The position numbers were made by a program, and so were the translations under genes. A stretch of DNA of 64,000 bases from Allochromatium palmeri. GTDB taxonomy: Bacteria > Pseudomonadota > Gammaproteobacteria > Chromatiales > Chromatiaceae. The stretch spans positions 46,175 through 110,174 of the forward strand of contig NZ_WNKT01000011.1 in assembly GCF_009720725.1 (NCBI RefSeq). Reading direction: 5' to 3'. This document shows positions 55,986 to 64,000 of this stretch, piece by piece. Position 1 is the first letter of the stretch. Every line of letters begins with the position of its first letter. The notes under the pieces were generated by a model, which was not told the origin of the DNA, made no database searches, and saw nothing but the letters and a program-made list of their open reading frames with translations.

Positions 55986-56270
55986 TCAACCCTGGGCGGT
56001 CTCAGAGGCGGGATCCGGCGTTGCTGAAACCGCGCGATCACCGGCGGTCTCCTGAATCACCAGGGCATTGCGGACGAGGCGCCCGCGCGCCTCGTCATCT
56101 GTGCCGGCCGTTAGATGTCGGCTGGCGATCATGGCATCGATGGTGCGCTCGGCCAGCCGCCAATCGGCCTCAGCCTGACCGGGCGCGAAACCACGCCGTT
56201 CGGCCAGATAATAGGCGGCAACCGCGATCATCGCGTGACGCTGGCTGTCGGTGAGACGGTCGTGCATATC
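55986..56270 (-). CDS. DUF2934 protein
   Basis: A protein of 94 residues from the ATG at 56270. The helix RHAMIAVAAYYLAERRGFAPG followed by ADWRLAERTIDAMI fits the DUF2934 pattern (RxxAYxLAExRGF, DWLxAE). The start is uncertain, since 56333 is in frame but overlaps the rhodanese gene. Function is unknown. Confidence 0.65.
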   Translation of the reverse strand, partial: DMHDRLTDSQRHAMIAVAAYYLAERRGFAPGQAEADWRLAERTIDAMIASRHLTAGTDDEARGRLVRNALVIQETAGDRAVSATPDPASETAQG

Positions 56271-56283
56271 GGGCAGGCGGACA

Positions 56284-56748
56284 TCAGGCTGGACGGTGTT
56301 GTTCGGGGCGCAGTCGAGGCGTGAAATAGACATCGGCGTCGTCGAGGTCGACCGGCTGGCCGTCGCCATCGACGAGCGGCTGTTCATAGTCCTTCCAGCC
56401 GCGCAGTCCGGTCTTGAGCGAGACGACATTGCTATAGCCGAGCACGTTCATCGAGTGGGCGGCCAGTACGCTCCGGTAGCCCGAGCGACAGACGACCACG
56501 ATCTCGCGCTCGCGCGCCTGAACCAGATCGGGCACGGTTTCTTCGTAGTCCCACTCGCACGCCGACTCCAGAATGCCGCGCGCGACGTTGATCGAACCCT
56601 CGATGTGCATGGCCGCGAACTCTTCGGGTTCACGCACATCGACGATCAGCAGCTCCGGGTTGGCCTGGATACGTTCTTCCAGATCCCAGGGCATGATCTC
56701 GTGCACCTCGGTCAGACAGTGTTTGATGAGTTCCAGGAAGTTCTTCAC
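56284..56748 (-). CDS. Rhodanese-like protein
   Basis: A 154-residue single rhodanese domain. The active-site Cys is in VVVCRSGYRSVLAA with a normal six-residue loop. LLIVDVREPEEFAAMHI and the GLRGWKDYEQPL ending are typical. It probably transfers sulfane sulfur, which suits a sulfur-oxidising host, but no specific partner is visible. Confidence 0.88.
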   Translation of the reverse strand: MKNFLELIKHCLTEVHEIMPWDLEERIQANPELLIVDVREPEEFAAMHIEGSINVARGILESACEWDYEETVPDLVQAREREIVVVCRSGYRSVLAAHSMNVLGYSNVVSLKTGLRGWKDYEQPLVDGDGQPVDLDDADVYFTPRLRPEQHRPA

Positions 56749-56894
56749 AGTCTATCGCGCTCCGCTATTGGCCTTTGGAGACACCGGGCGCGCGTGATGG
56801 AGCGCCCGGTGTCGAGTGAGCACGGAGGATAAACTGGAGTGTTCGAGTGCGACATTCAAAATCCGCAACTCTGGTCCGATCGAAACACCTTCAA

Positions 56895-57320
56895 TCAATT
56901 GGAGATACTGAGTTCCACGCGCGGACTGTCGATGATCTTCTGCATCCCAAGGCGCTTGACGACATTGATGAGGATGGGACCACCGATATTGGCGTTCAGC
57001 CCAGGCGCGGTACTGCTCGCCTCTGTGTCCTTCCAGAGCATGAGCAGCACCATCACATCCTCTGGATCGTCGGCTTGCAGCAGGGACTGTTCCGCATCGT
57101 CGAGTTCGAGCACATAATTGAGCGCATAGAGTCTCGGATCGACCAGCGTGAACTCGATCTCAGCGTCATCCTCGGCGCGCAAACGATAGACGCGCCCCGC
57201 GTCGGTTTCTGAATGCGTCAGGCGGTAGCTCTTCAGATGCTCGAACCCTGGAATGCCGGCTGGAAAGGCGATGGTCGCGGGGACATCCGGCTCGGAGGTC
57301 ATGGCGGTCTGCTGGTTCAT
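56895..57320 (-). CDS. fliW: Flagellar assembly factor FliW
   Basis: The protein has 141 residues from the ATG at 57320, which has AGAGG 6 bases upstream; the ATG at 57341 has no site. It has the FliW phrases ATIAFPAGIPGFEHLKSYRL, FTLVDPRLYALNYVLE and LNANIGGPILINVVKRLGMQ. FliW binds flagellin and CsrA to balance filament production. No csrA or flagellin gene is close by. Confidence 0.88.
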   Translation of the reverse strand: MNQQTAMTSEPDVPATIAFPAGIPGFEHLKSYRLTHSETDAGRVYRLRAEDDAEIEFTLVDPRLYALNYVLELDDAEQSLLQADDPEDVMVLLMLWKDTEASSTAPGLNANIGGPILINVVKRLGMQKIIDSPRVELSISN

Positions 57321-57484
57321 AGTCCTCTGTTCCTCGTTCATGCGCGGTGTTAAGGAGGCGGGGTTTCGCTAGAGACATCGACTGAACGCCGAGACGGGCC
57401 GCGTTCTCGTTCAAGAATACACGAAACTGGCGCAGGCGGAGATTCCGGCGCTGATCCTAACTCAGATGCACCCATCTTGCGATC

Positions 57485-58054
57485 ATGCGATACCTGACAC
57501 AGATGGCCATGTCCATCAGCTTACTCATCCCCTGCCTCCCAGCCCCGCTCTGGGCGCAGGAGAACACTCCAATCCCGCTCGCGGCCGATGCCTGCCTGAA
57601 GGGTGAGGTCGAGACGACGCCCTCGACCGAATTCAGTCTGCTGGAGGACGGGGCCGTAGTCCGACACGAGCGCACCAGTCTCGAATGGCAGCGTTGCGCG
57701 CTCGGGCAGCGCTGGGACGCTGAATCCAATGGCTGTGCCGGACGGCCCGCCACGCATACCTGGACGAAAGCCATGCGGTTGGCCGCCAAGTCACAGGAGG
57801 CGTGGCGACTGCCGACCGGCGATGAACTCCTGACCATCGTCGAAAAATGTCATGACGGCCCGGCGATCAATCCGCAGGTTTTCCCGAACACACCCTCGGG
57901 TCTGTACTGGTCGTCCTCGGTCGATACGGGGGGGCTGGATCGTGCCTGGTCGGTGAGCTTCTTCAGCGGCCAATACTTCCGGGCCGGCAAGTCGCAGAAC
58001 GGGCGCGTGCGCCTGGTGCGCGGTACCCTGAAACAACCTGGGGCGGGGCCTTAA
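57485..58054 (+). CDS. Exported DUF1566 (Lcl-type) protein
   Basis: A 189-residue protein. A signal peptide ending near residue 24 (SISLLIPCLPAPLWA) is followed by one DUF1566 domain: SLEWQRCALGQ, then AWRLPTGDELLTIVEKC, then GLYWSSSVDTGG and GRVRLVRG. The domain is found in secreted or surface proteins with no known common function. Cys pairs in the domain may form disulfides. Confidence 0.72.
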   Translation: MRYLTQMAMSISLLIPCLPAPLWAQENTPIPLAADACLKGEVETTPSTEFSLLEDGAVVRHERTSLEWQRCALGQRWDAESNGCAGRPATHTWTKAMRLAAKSQEAWRLPTGDELLTIVEKCHDGPAINPQVFPNTPSGLYWSSSVDTGGLDRAWSVSFFSGQYFRAGKSQNGRVRLVRGTLKQPGAGP

Positions 58055-58064
58055 ACGCTCTCCG

Positions 58065-58400
58065 CTACCAGGGGCGGTACTCCAGACCCGGAATGACCTC
58101 GCGCTCGAAGACTTCCGGCAGCGTCAGCATGAACTCCTTGAGTTCGTCGAGTTCCATATAGCGCCCATAGGACGCCTTGGCGGCATCGACCGGTAACTCC
58201 ACCCAGTAGCGGTGCTCGGACGGCTCATAGAGAATCTGCAGGATACTCTCGCGCGTATCGATGAGACCGAGATAATCGTCCTCGGTCTGAAGACGCGGCA
58301 GGAGCTGCTCGCAGATGGCCTTGGCGCTCATTTCCACGGCACTGACCGAGGAGATGGCTTCACCAGAGCGATCGAAGAGATAGAAGACGCGGTAGTGCAT
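58065..58400 (-). CDS. Hypothetical protein
   Basis: A 111-residue protein from the ATG at 58400 (HYRVFYLFDRSGEA). It is soluble and acidic, and it contains EDDYLGLIDTRESILQILYE and YWVELPVDAAKASYGRYMEL. I do not recognise the family. It converges with the DUF1566 gene, with an 11-base gap. Confidence 0.65.
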   Translation of the reverse strand: MHYRVFYLFDRSGEAISSVSAVEMSAKAICEQLLPRLQTEDDYLGLIDTRESILQILYEPSEHRYWVELPVDAAKASYGRYMELDELKEFMLTLPEVFEREVIPGLEYRPW

Positions 58401-58654
58401 AGTGGGCGAGCTCGCTATCCAAGAGAGGCCATGAATGCAATGTCGATCCATCTGGAGTCCAGCTCGCGCATGCTATGCTTCCGAGCCGTGCCATTGAAAT
58501 CCTTGGCAGTTCAGTACAAAACGATTGATTATACCCCTGATTCCATGTCCGAACAGCGCCCTGGCACCCATCGATGATTCCATCGTCCAGCCGGCTCAAC
58601 TCCCGATCCCTCGTTGACTCCAAGATTCGACACCGTTCAAGCGTGTCTGGAGCC

Positions 58655-61600
58655 ATGTCCCGTCCGCCGCCGACAACCGCCGAGTCCGCCGCGAAGGAGT
58701 TTCGCGCGAGTGTCTTCAAGCCGGCTGAAGGCATCTTTCTTTTCCATCCGCGCGCACTCGAACGTCTGGTCGCCGAGCATCTGGAACCCTTCGGCTGCAC
58801 GGGTTCCATCCCAAGCCTCAGCTATCACGTCATGTCGCGCGAGGACTTCCTGAGCGCACTGGAGTACGAGAATCCCGAAGCCCTGGTGGTCATCGAGGGA
58901 CTCAACCTGCCCGAATATGTGATTCTGCTGCCGATCCCGCTGGATCTGCGCCTGGATCACGAGGCGTTCATCGGCCTGCTGCGTGAGTATTGGGCACACC
59001 GCTTCGAGGGCGAGATCGCGCGCGCCTGGCAGATGGCGCATGATCGCGATACCGACAGGGCGCGTTTTGGACCGGCGCGACTGCGCACGCTGATCGGCGA
59101 GATCGCTCTGGACGAGGTGCGCGACGTCCTCACGCGCGATGGCGTGCTGCCGACTGGACTGGACGACACACTGGTCTGTCGGGCCTTCGTCGCACTGGTC
59201 ATGCGCCTGCGTTACTTCAGTCCGGGCGCGCGCGGTTATTTCTTTCCAGCCATCCACGACTGGCGTGTCCTCGATGCCTGGATCGGCGAGAGTGGTCTGG
59301 ATCTGCCACCACCGAGCCTGGACGGGCCACTCCCGATGCTGCTCGAATCCTCCCGGCCCGACCCAGGCTGCGGCTATCCGACCCGGCTACCGTTGCTGCC
59401 GTCTGGATTTCCCTATGCCAAATCGGACGCCGATCTGGAGATCCACCGTTCGATCCGGGCGCTCGCGGCCAAACCGGATTCGCTCACACCCCAGGACGAA
59501 CCGACCGCAGACACGGCACCCTGGATCCAGACCAGGTTCCAGATCCAGGGGACAGCCATGGATCAGTGCGTGGCCGCCTTCCACCCTGATCCGCGATCGA
59601 GTCAACGCAACTGGCTGACACGGCTTCAGGATCTGGCCCTGGTGCTGGTCGCGATCATCCTGGAACCCCTGCTGGATCTGACCCACCGACTCTGGCGCCG
59701 TGGTTCGCCACGTCCGGCCCAGGGGCTGCGCCTGGCGCTCTTTCTGCCGCTTTTCAGACTGGCGGTCCGACGTGCCCGGCGTGCCGATCGGGCTGAGCAC
59801 GCTGCCGCCGCCATCGCACATCTGGCCGTGGCCCGGCGGCGTTTCGCGTCCATGTTCGACCCCGGCACGACTGAGTCGAGCCGTGTGCTGTGGCTCATCG
59901 ACCAGCGCCATCGTGCTGCCGAAGAATCGCTGGCCAACCGGCTGGCGTCGCTGTGGAAGCTCAATGCCGGCATGAGTCGTGAGCTGAAAGCGCTGATCCA
60001 GCGACTCGGCGACGAAATCCTCGATGGCAAGCCGGTCGCGCTCGATCTGTTTCGGGATCTGGAGCGAGTGTTGCGCGAGAGTCGCGCCACCTACTATCAG
60101 CTCAACCCCATCGCCTGGCTGCGCTCGCTCGGGCGCGTGCCGGCGCGCCAGATTCTACCCTTCCAGGCCGATCTCAAGGCATTGCGCCTACTCGATACGA
60201 TCCAGAATCGCCTGGAACGTCTCGGCTGGCCCATCGAGGACGTCGAACGTTGCAGCCGCCCGCTGAGCGCGCTCTCCGGCCGCCTCACCGAGCATCTGGA
60301 GCATCAGCTCAAGCCGCACCTCAAACGCGCCCTGGAAGAAGCCGGATTCACCCCGCGCACCCATCGCGAAGAGGTCGCGTTCAACAAGCTGCTGCGCGAG
60401 CTGCTGGACGTCATCGAGCACCGGCGTCATCTCAAGTTCACTGACATGCGCGATATCGTGGCGCGCAACCTGCTGCGTCTGCCCGATCTCACGCTCGACG
60501 AGTGGCGCTCCGGCGACCGGCTGGCACGCTTCGATCGTTGCGCCGAACGCGCCCTGCCCGGCCTCTATCGCCCCGGCGAAATCTACATCAAGGGTCTGCA
60601 ACGACTCGGCGCGCCACTCTTCGGCACGCCACAGGGCCGGCTGGCGCTCCGTCATCTGATCCTTCCGATCGGACTGGCTTTTCTCGGTCTCAAGACGCTC
60701 GATGTCCTCATCGGCATCCTGCCGACTCTGGAGGCGACCTTCCATCTGACCAGTCTCTGGCTGATCCTGGGGCTTGGGCTGGTGATCAACGGACTCGCCT
60801 ACACCCGGGCTGGACGCCTCGGTGTGCGGGTGTTTCTGCAGGTGCTCTGGTGGACGCTGCGACTGCTGCTGTTTGATGGTCTCAGACGCTTCCTGCGCTG
60901 GCCTCCGGTCAGGCGCATCCTCGCGACCGAACTGGTGCGGGGCCTGGACCGCAATCTGCTCAGACCCTTTCTGAGCGGAACGCTGCTGATGCTGCCGGTC
61001 ATCGGGCTGGCTAGCCTCATCGAGGGTGATCTGATCGAGCTGAATCTCTCGCTGACCGCGCTGACGCTGGTGCTGGGCGTACTCATCCGCAATACGCCCG
61101 GTGGACGCCGTCTGCTCGACGACCTCGTCAGTGCCGGCGGCCAGTTTCTGCGCCGCCTCAACCAGACCCTGGTGATCGGGCTGATCCAGGAGCTGATGCT
61201 CTTCTTCAAGGAGGTCACGCGGCGCTTTCAGCAGGGACTGCACCGGATCGAAGAGCGTCTGAGTCATCATCTCGGTGAATCCTGGATCGCCCTGACGCTC
61301 AAGGCGCTGCTGATGCCGGTGTGGCGCGTACTGGAATGGGTGATCCAGTTCTATGTCACGGTTCTGGTGGAGCCGCAGATCAACCCGATCAAGCATTTTC
61401 CGCTGGTCACCATCGCGCACAAGCTGATGCTGCCTTTCCTGCCACTGATCACCTCGCTCATGGTCGAGATGCTTGATCAGCTGCTGCCGAAATGGATTTC
61501 CATTCCTTTCGTCACGCTCACTGTGCTGCTGCTGCCTGGGCTGGCCGGCTTTCTGGTCTGGGAGCTGAAGGAAAACTGGAAGATCTATGCCGCCAATCAT

Positions 61601-62203
61601 GTGCGCGCGCCAAACGCGGTGGACGTCAAACCCGGACTCTATGCCGTGCGGCGCGAGCACCTGGCGCTGACCCCGGTCGAGCCGGCCATCATCGGCAGTC
61701 ATGGCGAGACGCTGCGCGGCTTTTTGCGGCGCGGCTTCCATAGCGGAACCCTGCCCAAGTCGTTCGATCGTCTGCGGCGCGTGATGCGCCGGCAGATCGA
61801 GCACGAGGTCGAGACACCCCAACGGCTGCGCGAGGCCCAGCGTCACCTGACCGAGATCGAGCGCACCGTCGGTGTCTTCTGTGATCGCGAGCTGGCCTAT
61901 GCGCTACGCCGCCGCTGCCAGGATCCGAACTGCGTGCTGATGAGCGTCTGGACACGGCGTCCGCGTCTGGCGACAGCGTCGTTCGAGCTGACGCTGGATC
62001 TGCGGCTGAAGCCGCCCCACGAGCGCGCTCGCATCGAGCTGCGGCTGTGTCTCTGTCTGCGCGAACCGGATCTGCGCCTGACCGTCGTCATGCAGGGCGA
62101 TCGCGAAGCACTCGGCGCGACCTGCCGCGAGCGTATCCGCGAGGACATTCGCGTGTTCGGCGCGCGCGCGGGGGCGACCGAGATGTCTATCGATCTGGAG
62201 TGA
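58655..62203 (+). CDS. Large multi-span membrane protein of unknown function
   Basis: The protein has 1182 residues from the ATG at 58655, chosen because GGAG lies 7 bases upstream; the frame is open to 58574. Residues 1-330 are soluble, with no signal peptide. From about 340 to 1000 there are about nine membrane segments in two groups (first LALVLVAIILEPLLDLTHR, then PIGLAFLGLKTLDVLIGIL, SLWLILGLGLVINGLAYT and others, last FVTLTVLLLPGLAGFLVWEL), separated by a helical region of about 240 residues. The last 180 residues are soluble and basic (RRVMRRQIEHEVETPQRLRE). I recognise no family. The size and mix of domains suggest a novel envelope protein. Confidence 0.72.
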   Translation: MSRPPPTTAESAAKEFRASVFKPAEGIFLFHPRALERLVAEHLEPFGCTGSIPSLSYHVMSREDFLSALEYENPEALVVIEGLNLPEYVILLPIPLDLRLDHEAFIGLLREYWAHRFEGEIARAWQMAHDRDTDRARFGPARLRTLIGEIALDEVRDVLTRDGVLPTGLDDTLVCRAFVALVMRLRYFSPGARGYFFPAIHDWRVLDAWIGESGLDLPPPSLDGPLPMLLESSRPDPGCGYPTRLPLLPSGFPYAKSDADLEIHRSIRALAAKPDSLTPQDEPTADTAPWIQTRFQIQGTAMDQCVAAFHPDPRSSQRNWLTRLQDLALVLVAIILEPLLDLTHRLWRRGSPRPAQGLRLALFLPLFRLAVRRARRADRAEHAAAAIAHLAVARRRFASMFDPGTTESSRVLWLIDQRHRAAEESLANRLASLWKLNAGMSRELKALIQRLGDEILDGKPVALDLFRDLERVLRESRATYYQLNPIAWLRSLGRVPARQILPFQADLKALRLLDTIQNRLERLGWPIEDVERCSRPLSALSGRLTEHLEHQLKPHLKRALEEAGFTPRTHREEVAFNKLLRELLDVIEHRRHLKFTDMRDIVARNLLRLPDLTLDEWRSGDRLARFDRCAERALPGLYRPGEIYIKGLQRLGAPLFGTPQGRLALRHLILPIGLAFLGLKTLDVLIGILPTLEATFHLTSLWLILGLGLVINGLAYTRAGRLGVRVFLQVLWWTLRLLLFDGLRRFLRWPPVRRILATELVRGLDRNLLRPFLSGTLLMLPVIGLASLIEGDLIELNLSLTALTLVLGVLIRNTPGGRRLLDDLVSAGGQFLRRLNQTLVIGLIQELMLFFKEVTRRFQQGLHRIEERLSHHLGESWIALTLKALLMPVWRVLEWVIQFYVTVLVEPQINPIKHFPLVTIAHKLMLPFLPLITSLMVEMLDQLLPKWISIPFVTLTVLLLPGLAGFLVWELKENWKIYAANHVRAPNAVDVKPGLYAVRREHLALTPVEPAIIGSHGETLRGFLRRGFHSGTLPKSFDRLRRVMRRQIEHEVETPQRLREAQRHLTEIERTVGVFCDRELAYALRRRCQDPNCVLMSVWTRRPRLATASFELTLDLRLKPPHERARIELRLCLCLREPDLRLTVVMQGDREALGATCRERIREDIRVFGARAGATEMSIDLE

Positions 62204-62227
62204 TCGACGGCCGGTTGCGCTGCTAGA

Positions 62228-62246
62228 GGACGCATCTGTTGCGTCC
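62228..62246 (+). terminator. Terminator after the large membrane protein
   Basis: GGACGCA and TGCGTCC pair around a 5-base loop, followed by GCCTTTCTT, 25 bases after the stop. The T run is interrupted, so strength is moderate. Confidence 0.55.
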
Positions 62247-62363
62247 GCCTTTCTTCGCTGGGCTCGCACAGATCTGCCCGGACTCTATTCCAGCGGCGAG
62301 ACCGCACACCGGGCTGTATGGAGCCAATCGCATGGCCAACAATTCGCTCTTGGAATGTCTGGT

Positions 62364-64000
62364 CTACTCGGAAGCTGCCGCCGACATCGCCCTTCTGTCG
62401 TCCGGCGCTTCCTCCACACGGTTACGCCCATTGGCCTTGGCCGCGTAGAGCGCGCGATCGGCCCGGGCGACCAAGCTCTCGACGGAGTCGCCGCTCCGAT
62501 AGGTCGCGATGCCGAAGCTGGCGGTTTTGTGTCCCACGACCGGGAACTCGTGTTCAGCGACCGCCGCCCGCAGATGCTCGGCCAACGTTTGGACGCCCTC
62601 CAGGTCCGTGCCGGGACAGAGCACCAGGAATTCCTCGCCGCCCCAGCGGCCGACCATGTCGATGTCTCGCACTCGGCGCCGGAGCAGCTCGGCCATGGCC
62701 ACCAGAACCTGATCCCCCGCCTGGTGACCGTAGGTATCGTTGACCAGCTTGAAGTGATCCACGTCGACCATGATCACGCCCACGCCGATCGAATGGCGTC
62801 CGGCTCGGCGGATTTCGCGCTCCAAGACCTCATCGAGCTTGGCCCGGTTGTGGATCTGAGTGAGATGATCCGTGACCGACAGCCGCTCCAGTTGCCGGTA
62901 TTGCTGCTCGAGTTGATGCTGGGCCACATGGAGTTCGTCCAGCGCCTGTTCGGTCTGTTGCCGGGATCGTTGCAGCTGGCGGTTCCAGTAGGCGAACAGC
63001 GTCAAGAGCGCCGCCGCCGCTCCCAGTACCCACCACAACAGGGTGTAGTCGGTCACCCGTTGCACGTCGACGGCCAGCCACTTGTCTCGGATGCGTCGTA
63101 TCTCCTCTGGAGTCAGGCTGTCCACCGCCTTTTGGAACACCTGGCCCAGCAGCGGCTCGTCGTTGCGGGTGGCCACCCCCAGATCAAAGCCGTCCGGCAA
63201 GCGGCCGGCCACCTTGACGCCGAGAATACCGTAGCGCCCCAGGGCATAAGCGACCGCCGCCGTGGCTCCGATATAGCCGAATGCCTCGCCGTCGCGCACC
63301 TTCTCCAATCCATCCCGGGTCGTCTCCACCTCGAGCAGGCGAATCGCCGGGTAGCGTCGACGCAGTTCGTTGGCGACCGCATAGCCGCGCACCACGACAA
63401 AGGTCTCGTCCAGCTTGCGTTCGATGTCCTCGATGAAAAACTGGTCGTTGCGGGTGGCCACGACATAGGGGAAGGACAGATAGGGAGCCGTGAAATCCAG
63501 ATAGGTACGACGCTCGGGTGTCGGTTTGATCAGCGCGATCAGATCGCAGTGACGGAGCCGGGCCTCCGCCAGGGTTTCGCTCCAGTTGCGCGTGGGGTGC
63601 ACGCTCAGTTCGACGCCGAGCCGCCGCGCGAACAGCTGTAAAAAGTCGGCCGACATGCCCTGGTGGCGCCCCTCGGTGTCGAGGCCCTCGTAGGGCAGCC
63701 AGTCGGGGTCGACGCATAGCTTGAGTCGGCCCTTGCGCTGCAGATAGGCCTGCTCCTCCGGGCTGAGTGACAGCGCCTCCTCCGCCGGATCCGGAGCCAG
63801 GATCGGGGGGCCGAACCAGTAGTCGCGCAATTCGCGCCGCTCGGGCTCTGTGATGGACGCCAGTCCCTTGTCGATGATGGAGCGCAGTTCGGGCCAGTCG
63901 TTGCGCAACAAAAAGCTAAACTCACGCGATGTTCGACTTTTCAGGCCGCGATTAACCCTGCGAGCTGAAGGTCTGGTCGCCCCAGCGAACGGTTGATGAA
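62364..64000 (-). CDS. Diguanylate cyclase with periplasmic solute-binding domains, partial
   Basis: The frame runs off the right edge; 545 residues are seen. A complete SBP_bac_3 domain occupies about residues 90-310 after the tail of a preceding one (EFSFLLRNDWPELRSIIDKGL). A membrane helix (LLWWVLGAAAALLTLFAYW) leads through a coiled coil to a GGDEF domain with the active GGEEF signature (RWGGEEFL) and an RxxD inhibitory site (RDID, nine residues before). It should make c-di-GMP in response to a periplasmic ligand, probably an amino acid or similar small molecule. The ATG/TTG start is outside the window. Confidence 0.88.
   Translation of the reverse strand, partial: HQPFAGATRPSARRVNRGLKSRTSREFSFLLRNDWPELRSIIDKGLASITEPERRELRDYWFGPPILAPDPAEEALSLSPEEQAYLQRKGRLKLCVDPDWLPYEGLDTEGRHQGMSADFLQLFARRLGVELSVHPTRNWSETLAEARLRHCDLIALIKPTPERRTYLDFTAPYLSFPYVVATRNDQFFIEDIERKLDETFVVVRGYAVANELRRRYPAIRLLEVETTRDGLEKVRDGEAFGYIGATAAVAYALGRYGILGVKVAGRLPDGFDLGVATRNDEPLLGQVFQKAVDSLTPEEIRRIRDKWLAVDVQRVTDYTLLWWVLGAAAALLTLFAYWNRQLQRSRQQTEQALDELHVAQHQLEQQYRQLERLSVTDHLTQIHNRAKLDEVLEREIRRAGRHSIGVGVIMVDVDHFKLVNDTYGHQAGDQVLVAMAELLRRRVRDIDMVGRWGGEEFLVLCPGTDLEGVQTLAEHLRAAVAEHEFPVVGHKTASFGIATYRSGDSVESLVARADRALYAAKANGRNRVEEAPDDRRAMSAAASE

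Noticed and set aside
1..64000. CRISPR arrays, rRNA genes, prophage
   Set aside because: No regularly spaced repeats, rRNA sequence or phage structural genes were seen on reading through the window.

Overview
The window is a high-GC chromosome segment from a flagellated gammaproteobacterium. A purple sulfur bacterium or close relative (Chromatiales/Chromatiaceae) is my best guess. This rests on the tig-clpP-clpX-lon-hupB-ppiD order, the IscR and PrmB sequence types, the amount of c-di-GMP and chemotaxis signalling, and a c-type haem chemoreceptor. No rRNA, CRISPR array, prophage or complete insertion sequence is visible. Unless stated otherwise, functions come from recognising family motifs by eye, not from a database search.

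Positions 1-10736 hold the C-terminally cut gene of a FimX-like receiver-EAL protein and a yejA-yejB-yejE-yejF oligopeptide ABC importer, all on the minus strand. The importer operon is split between yejB and yejE by a plus-strand toxin-antitoxin patch (brnTA and vapBC) mixed with gene debris, including an internally deleted restriction-type methyltransferase.

Positions 10858-20800 are housekeeping: fabI on the plus strand, then on the minus strand the proteostasis row tig, clpP, clpX, lon, hupB, tRNA-Val, tRNA-Asp and ppiD. Positions 20805-23951 carry hemN, prmB and iscR with a good IscR type 1 box. A large MscK-type mechanosensitive channel is divergent from iscR. Positions 27587-28860 are a small scar region: a HigA-type antitoxin beside a gutted toxin, a truncated reading frame and an IS200/IS605-type end hairpin.

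Positions 28903-33928 look like one minus-strand operon: znuC, znuB, zur, a degenerate CaCA-type exchanger, a 6-pyruvoyl-tetrahydropterin-synthase relative with an altered active site, and two short-chain dehydrogenases. This is the most interesting metabolic proposal here: a zinc-starvation pterin module. Positions 34110-42687 carry a CTP-dependent polyprenol kinase-like protein, two HDOD proteins, a PilZ protein, several proteins that may be flagellum-associated, an ExeA/DamX-like ATPase with a probable SPOR end, and a YfbR-like nucleotidase.

Positions 42717-53776 are a chemotaxis locus. A haem-c receptor lies on the plus strand, and on the minus strand run a receptor-like protein with a CheZ-like catalytic motif, cheY, a STAS protein, cheA, a receptor, cheW, cheR, cheD and cheB. 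The remainder has a DUF5610 protein, rsmA, a DUF2934 protein, a rhodanese, fliW, a DUF1566 lipoprotein-free exported protein, a 1182-residue multi-span membrane protein of unknown function, and a diguanylate cyclase with periplasmic solute-binding domains that runs off the right edge.
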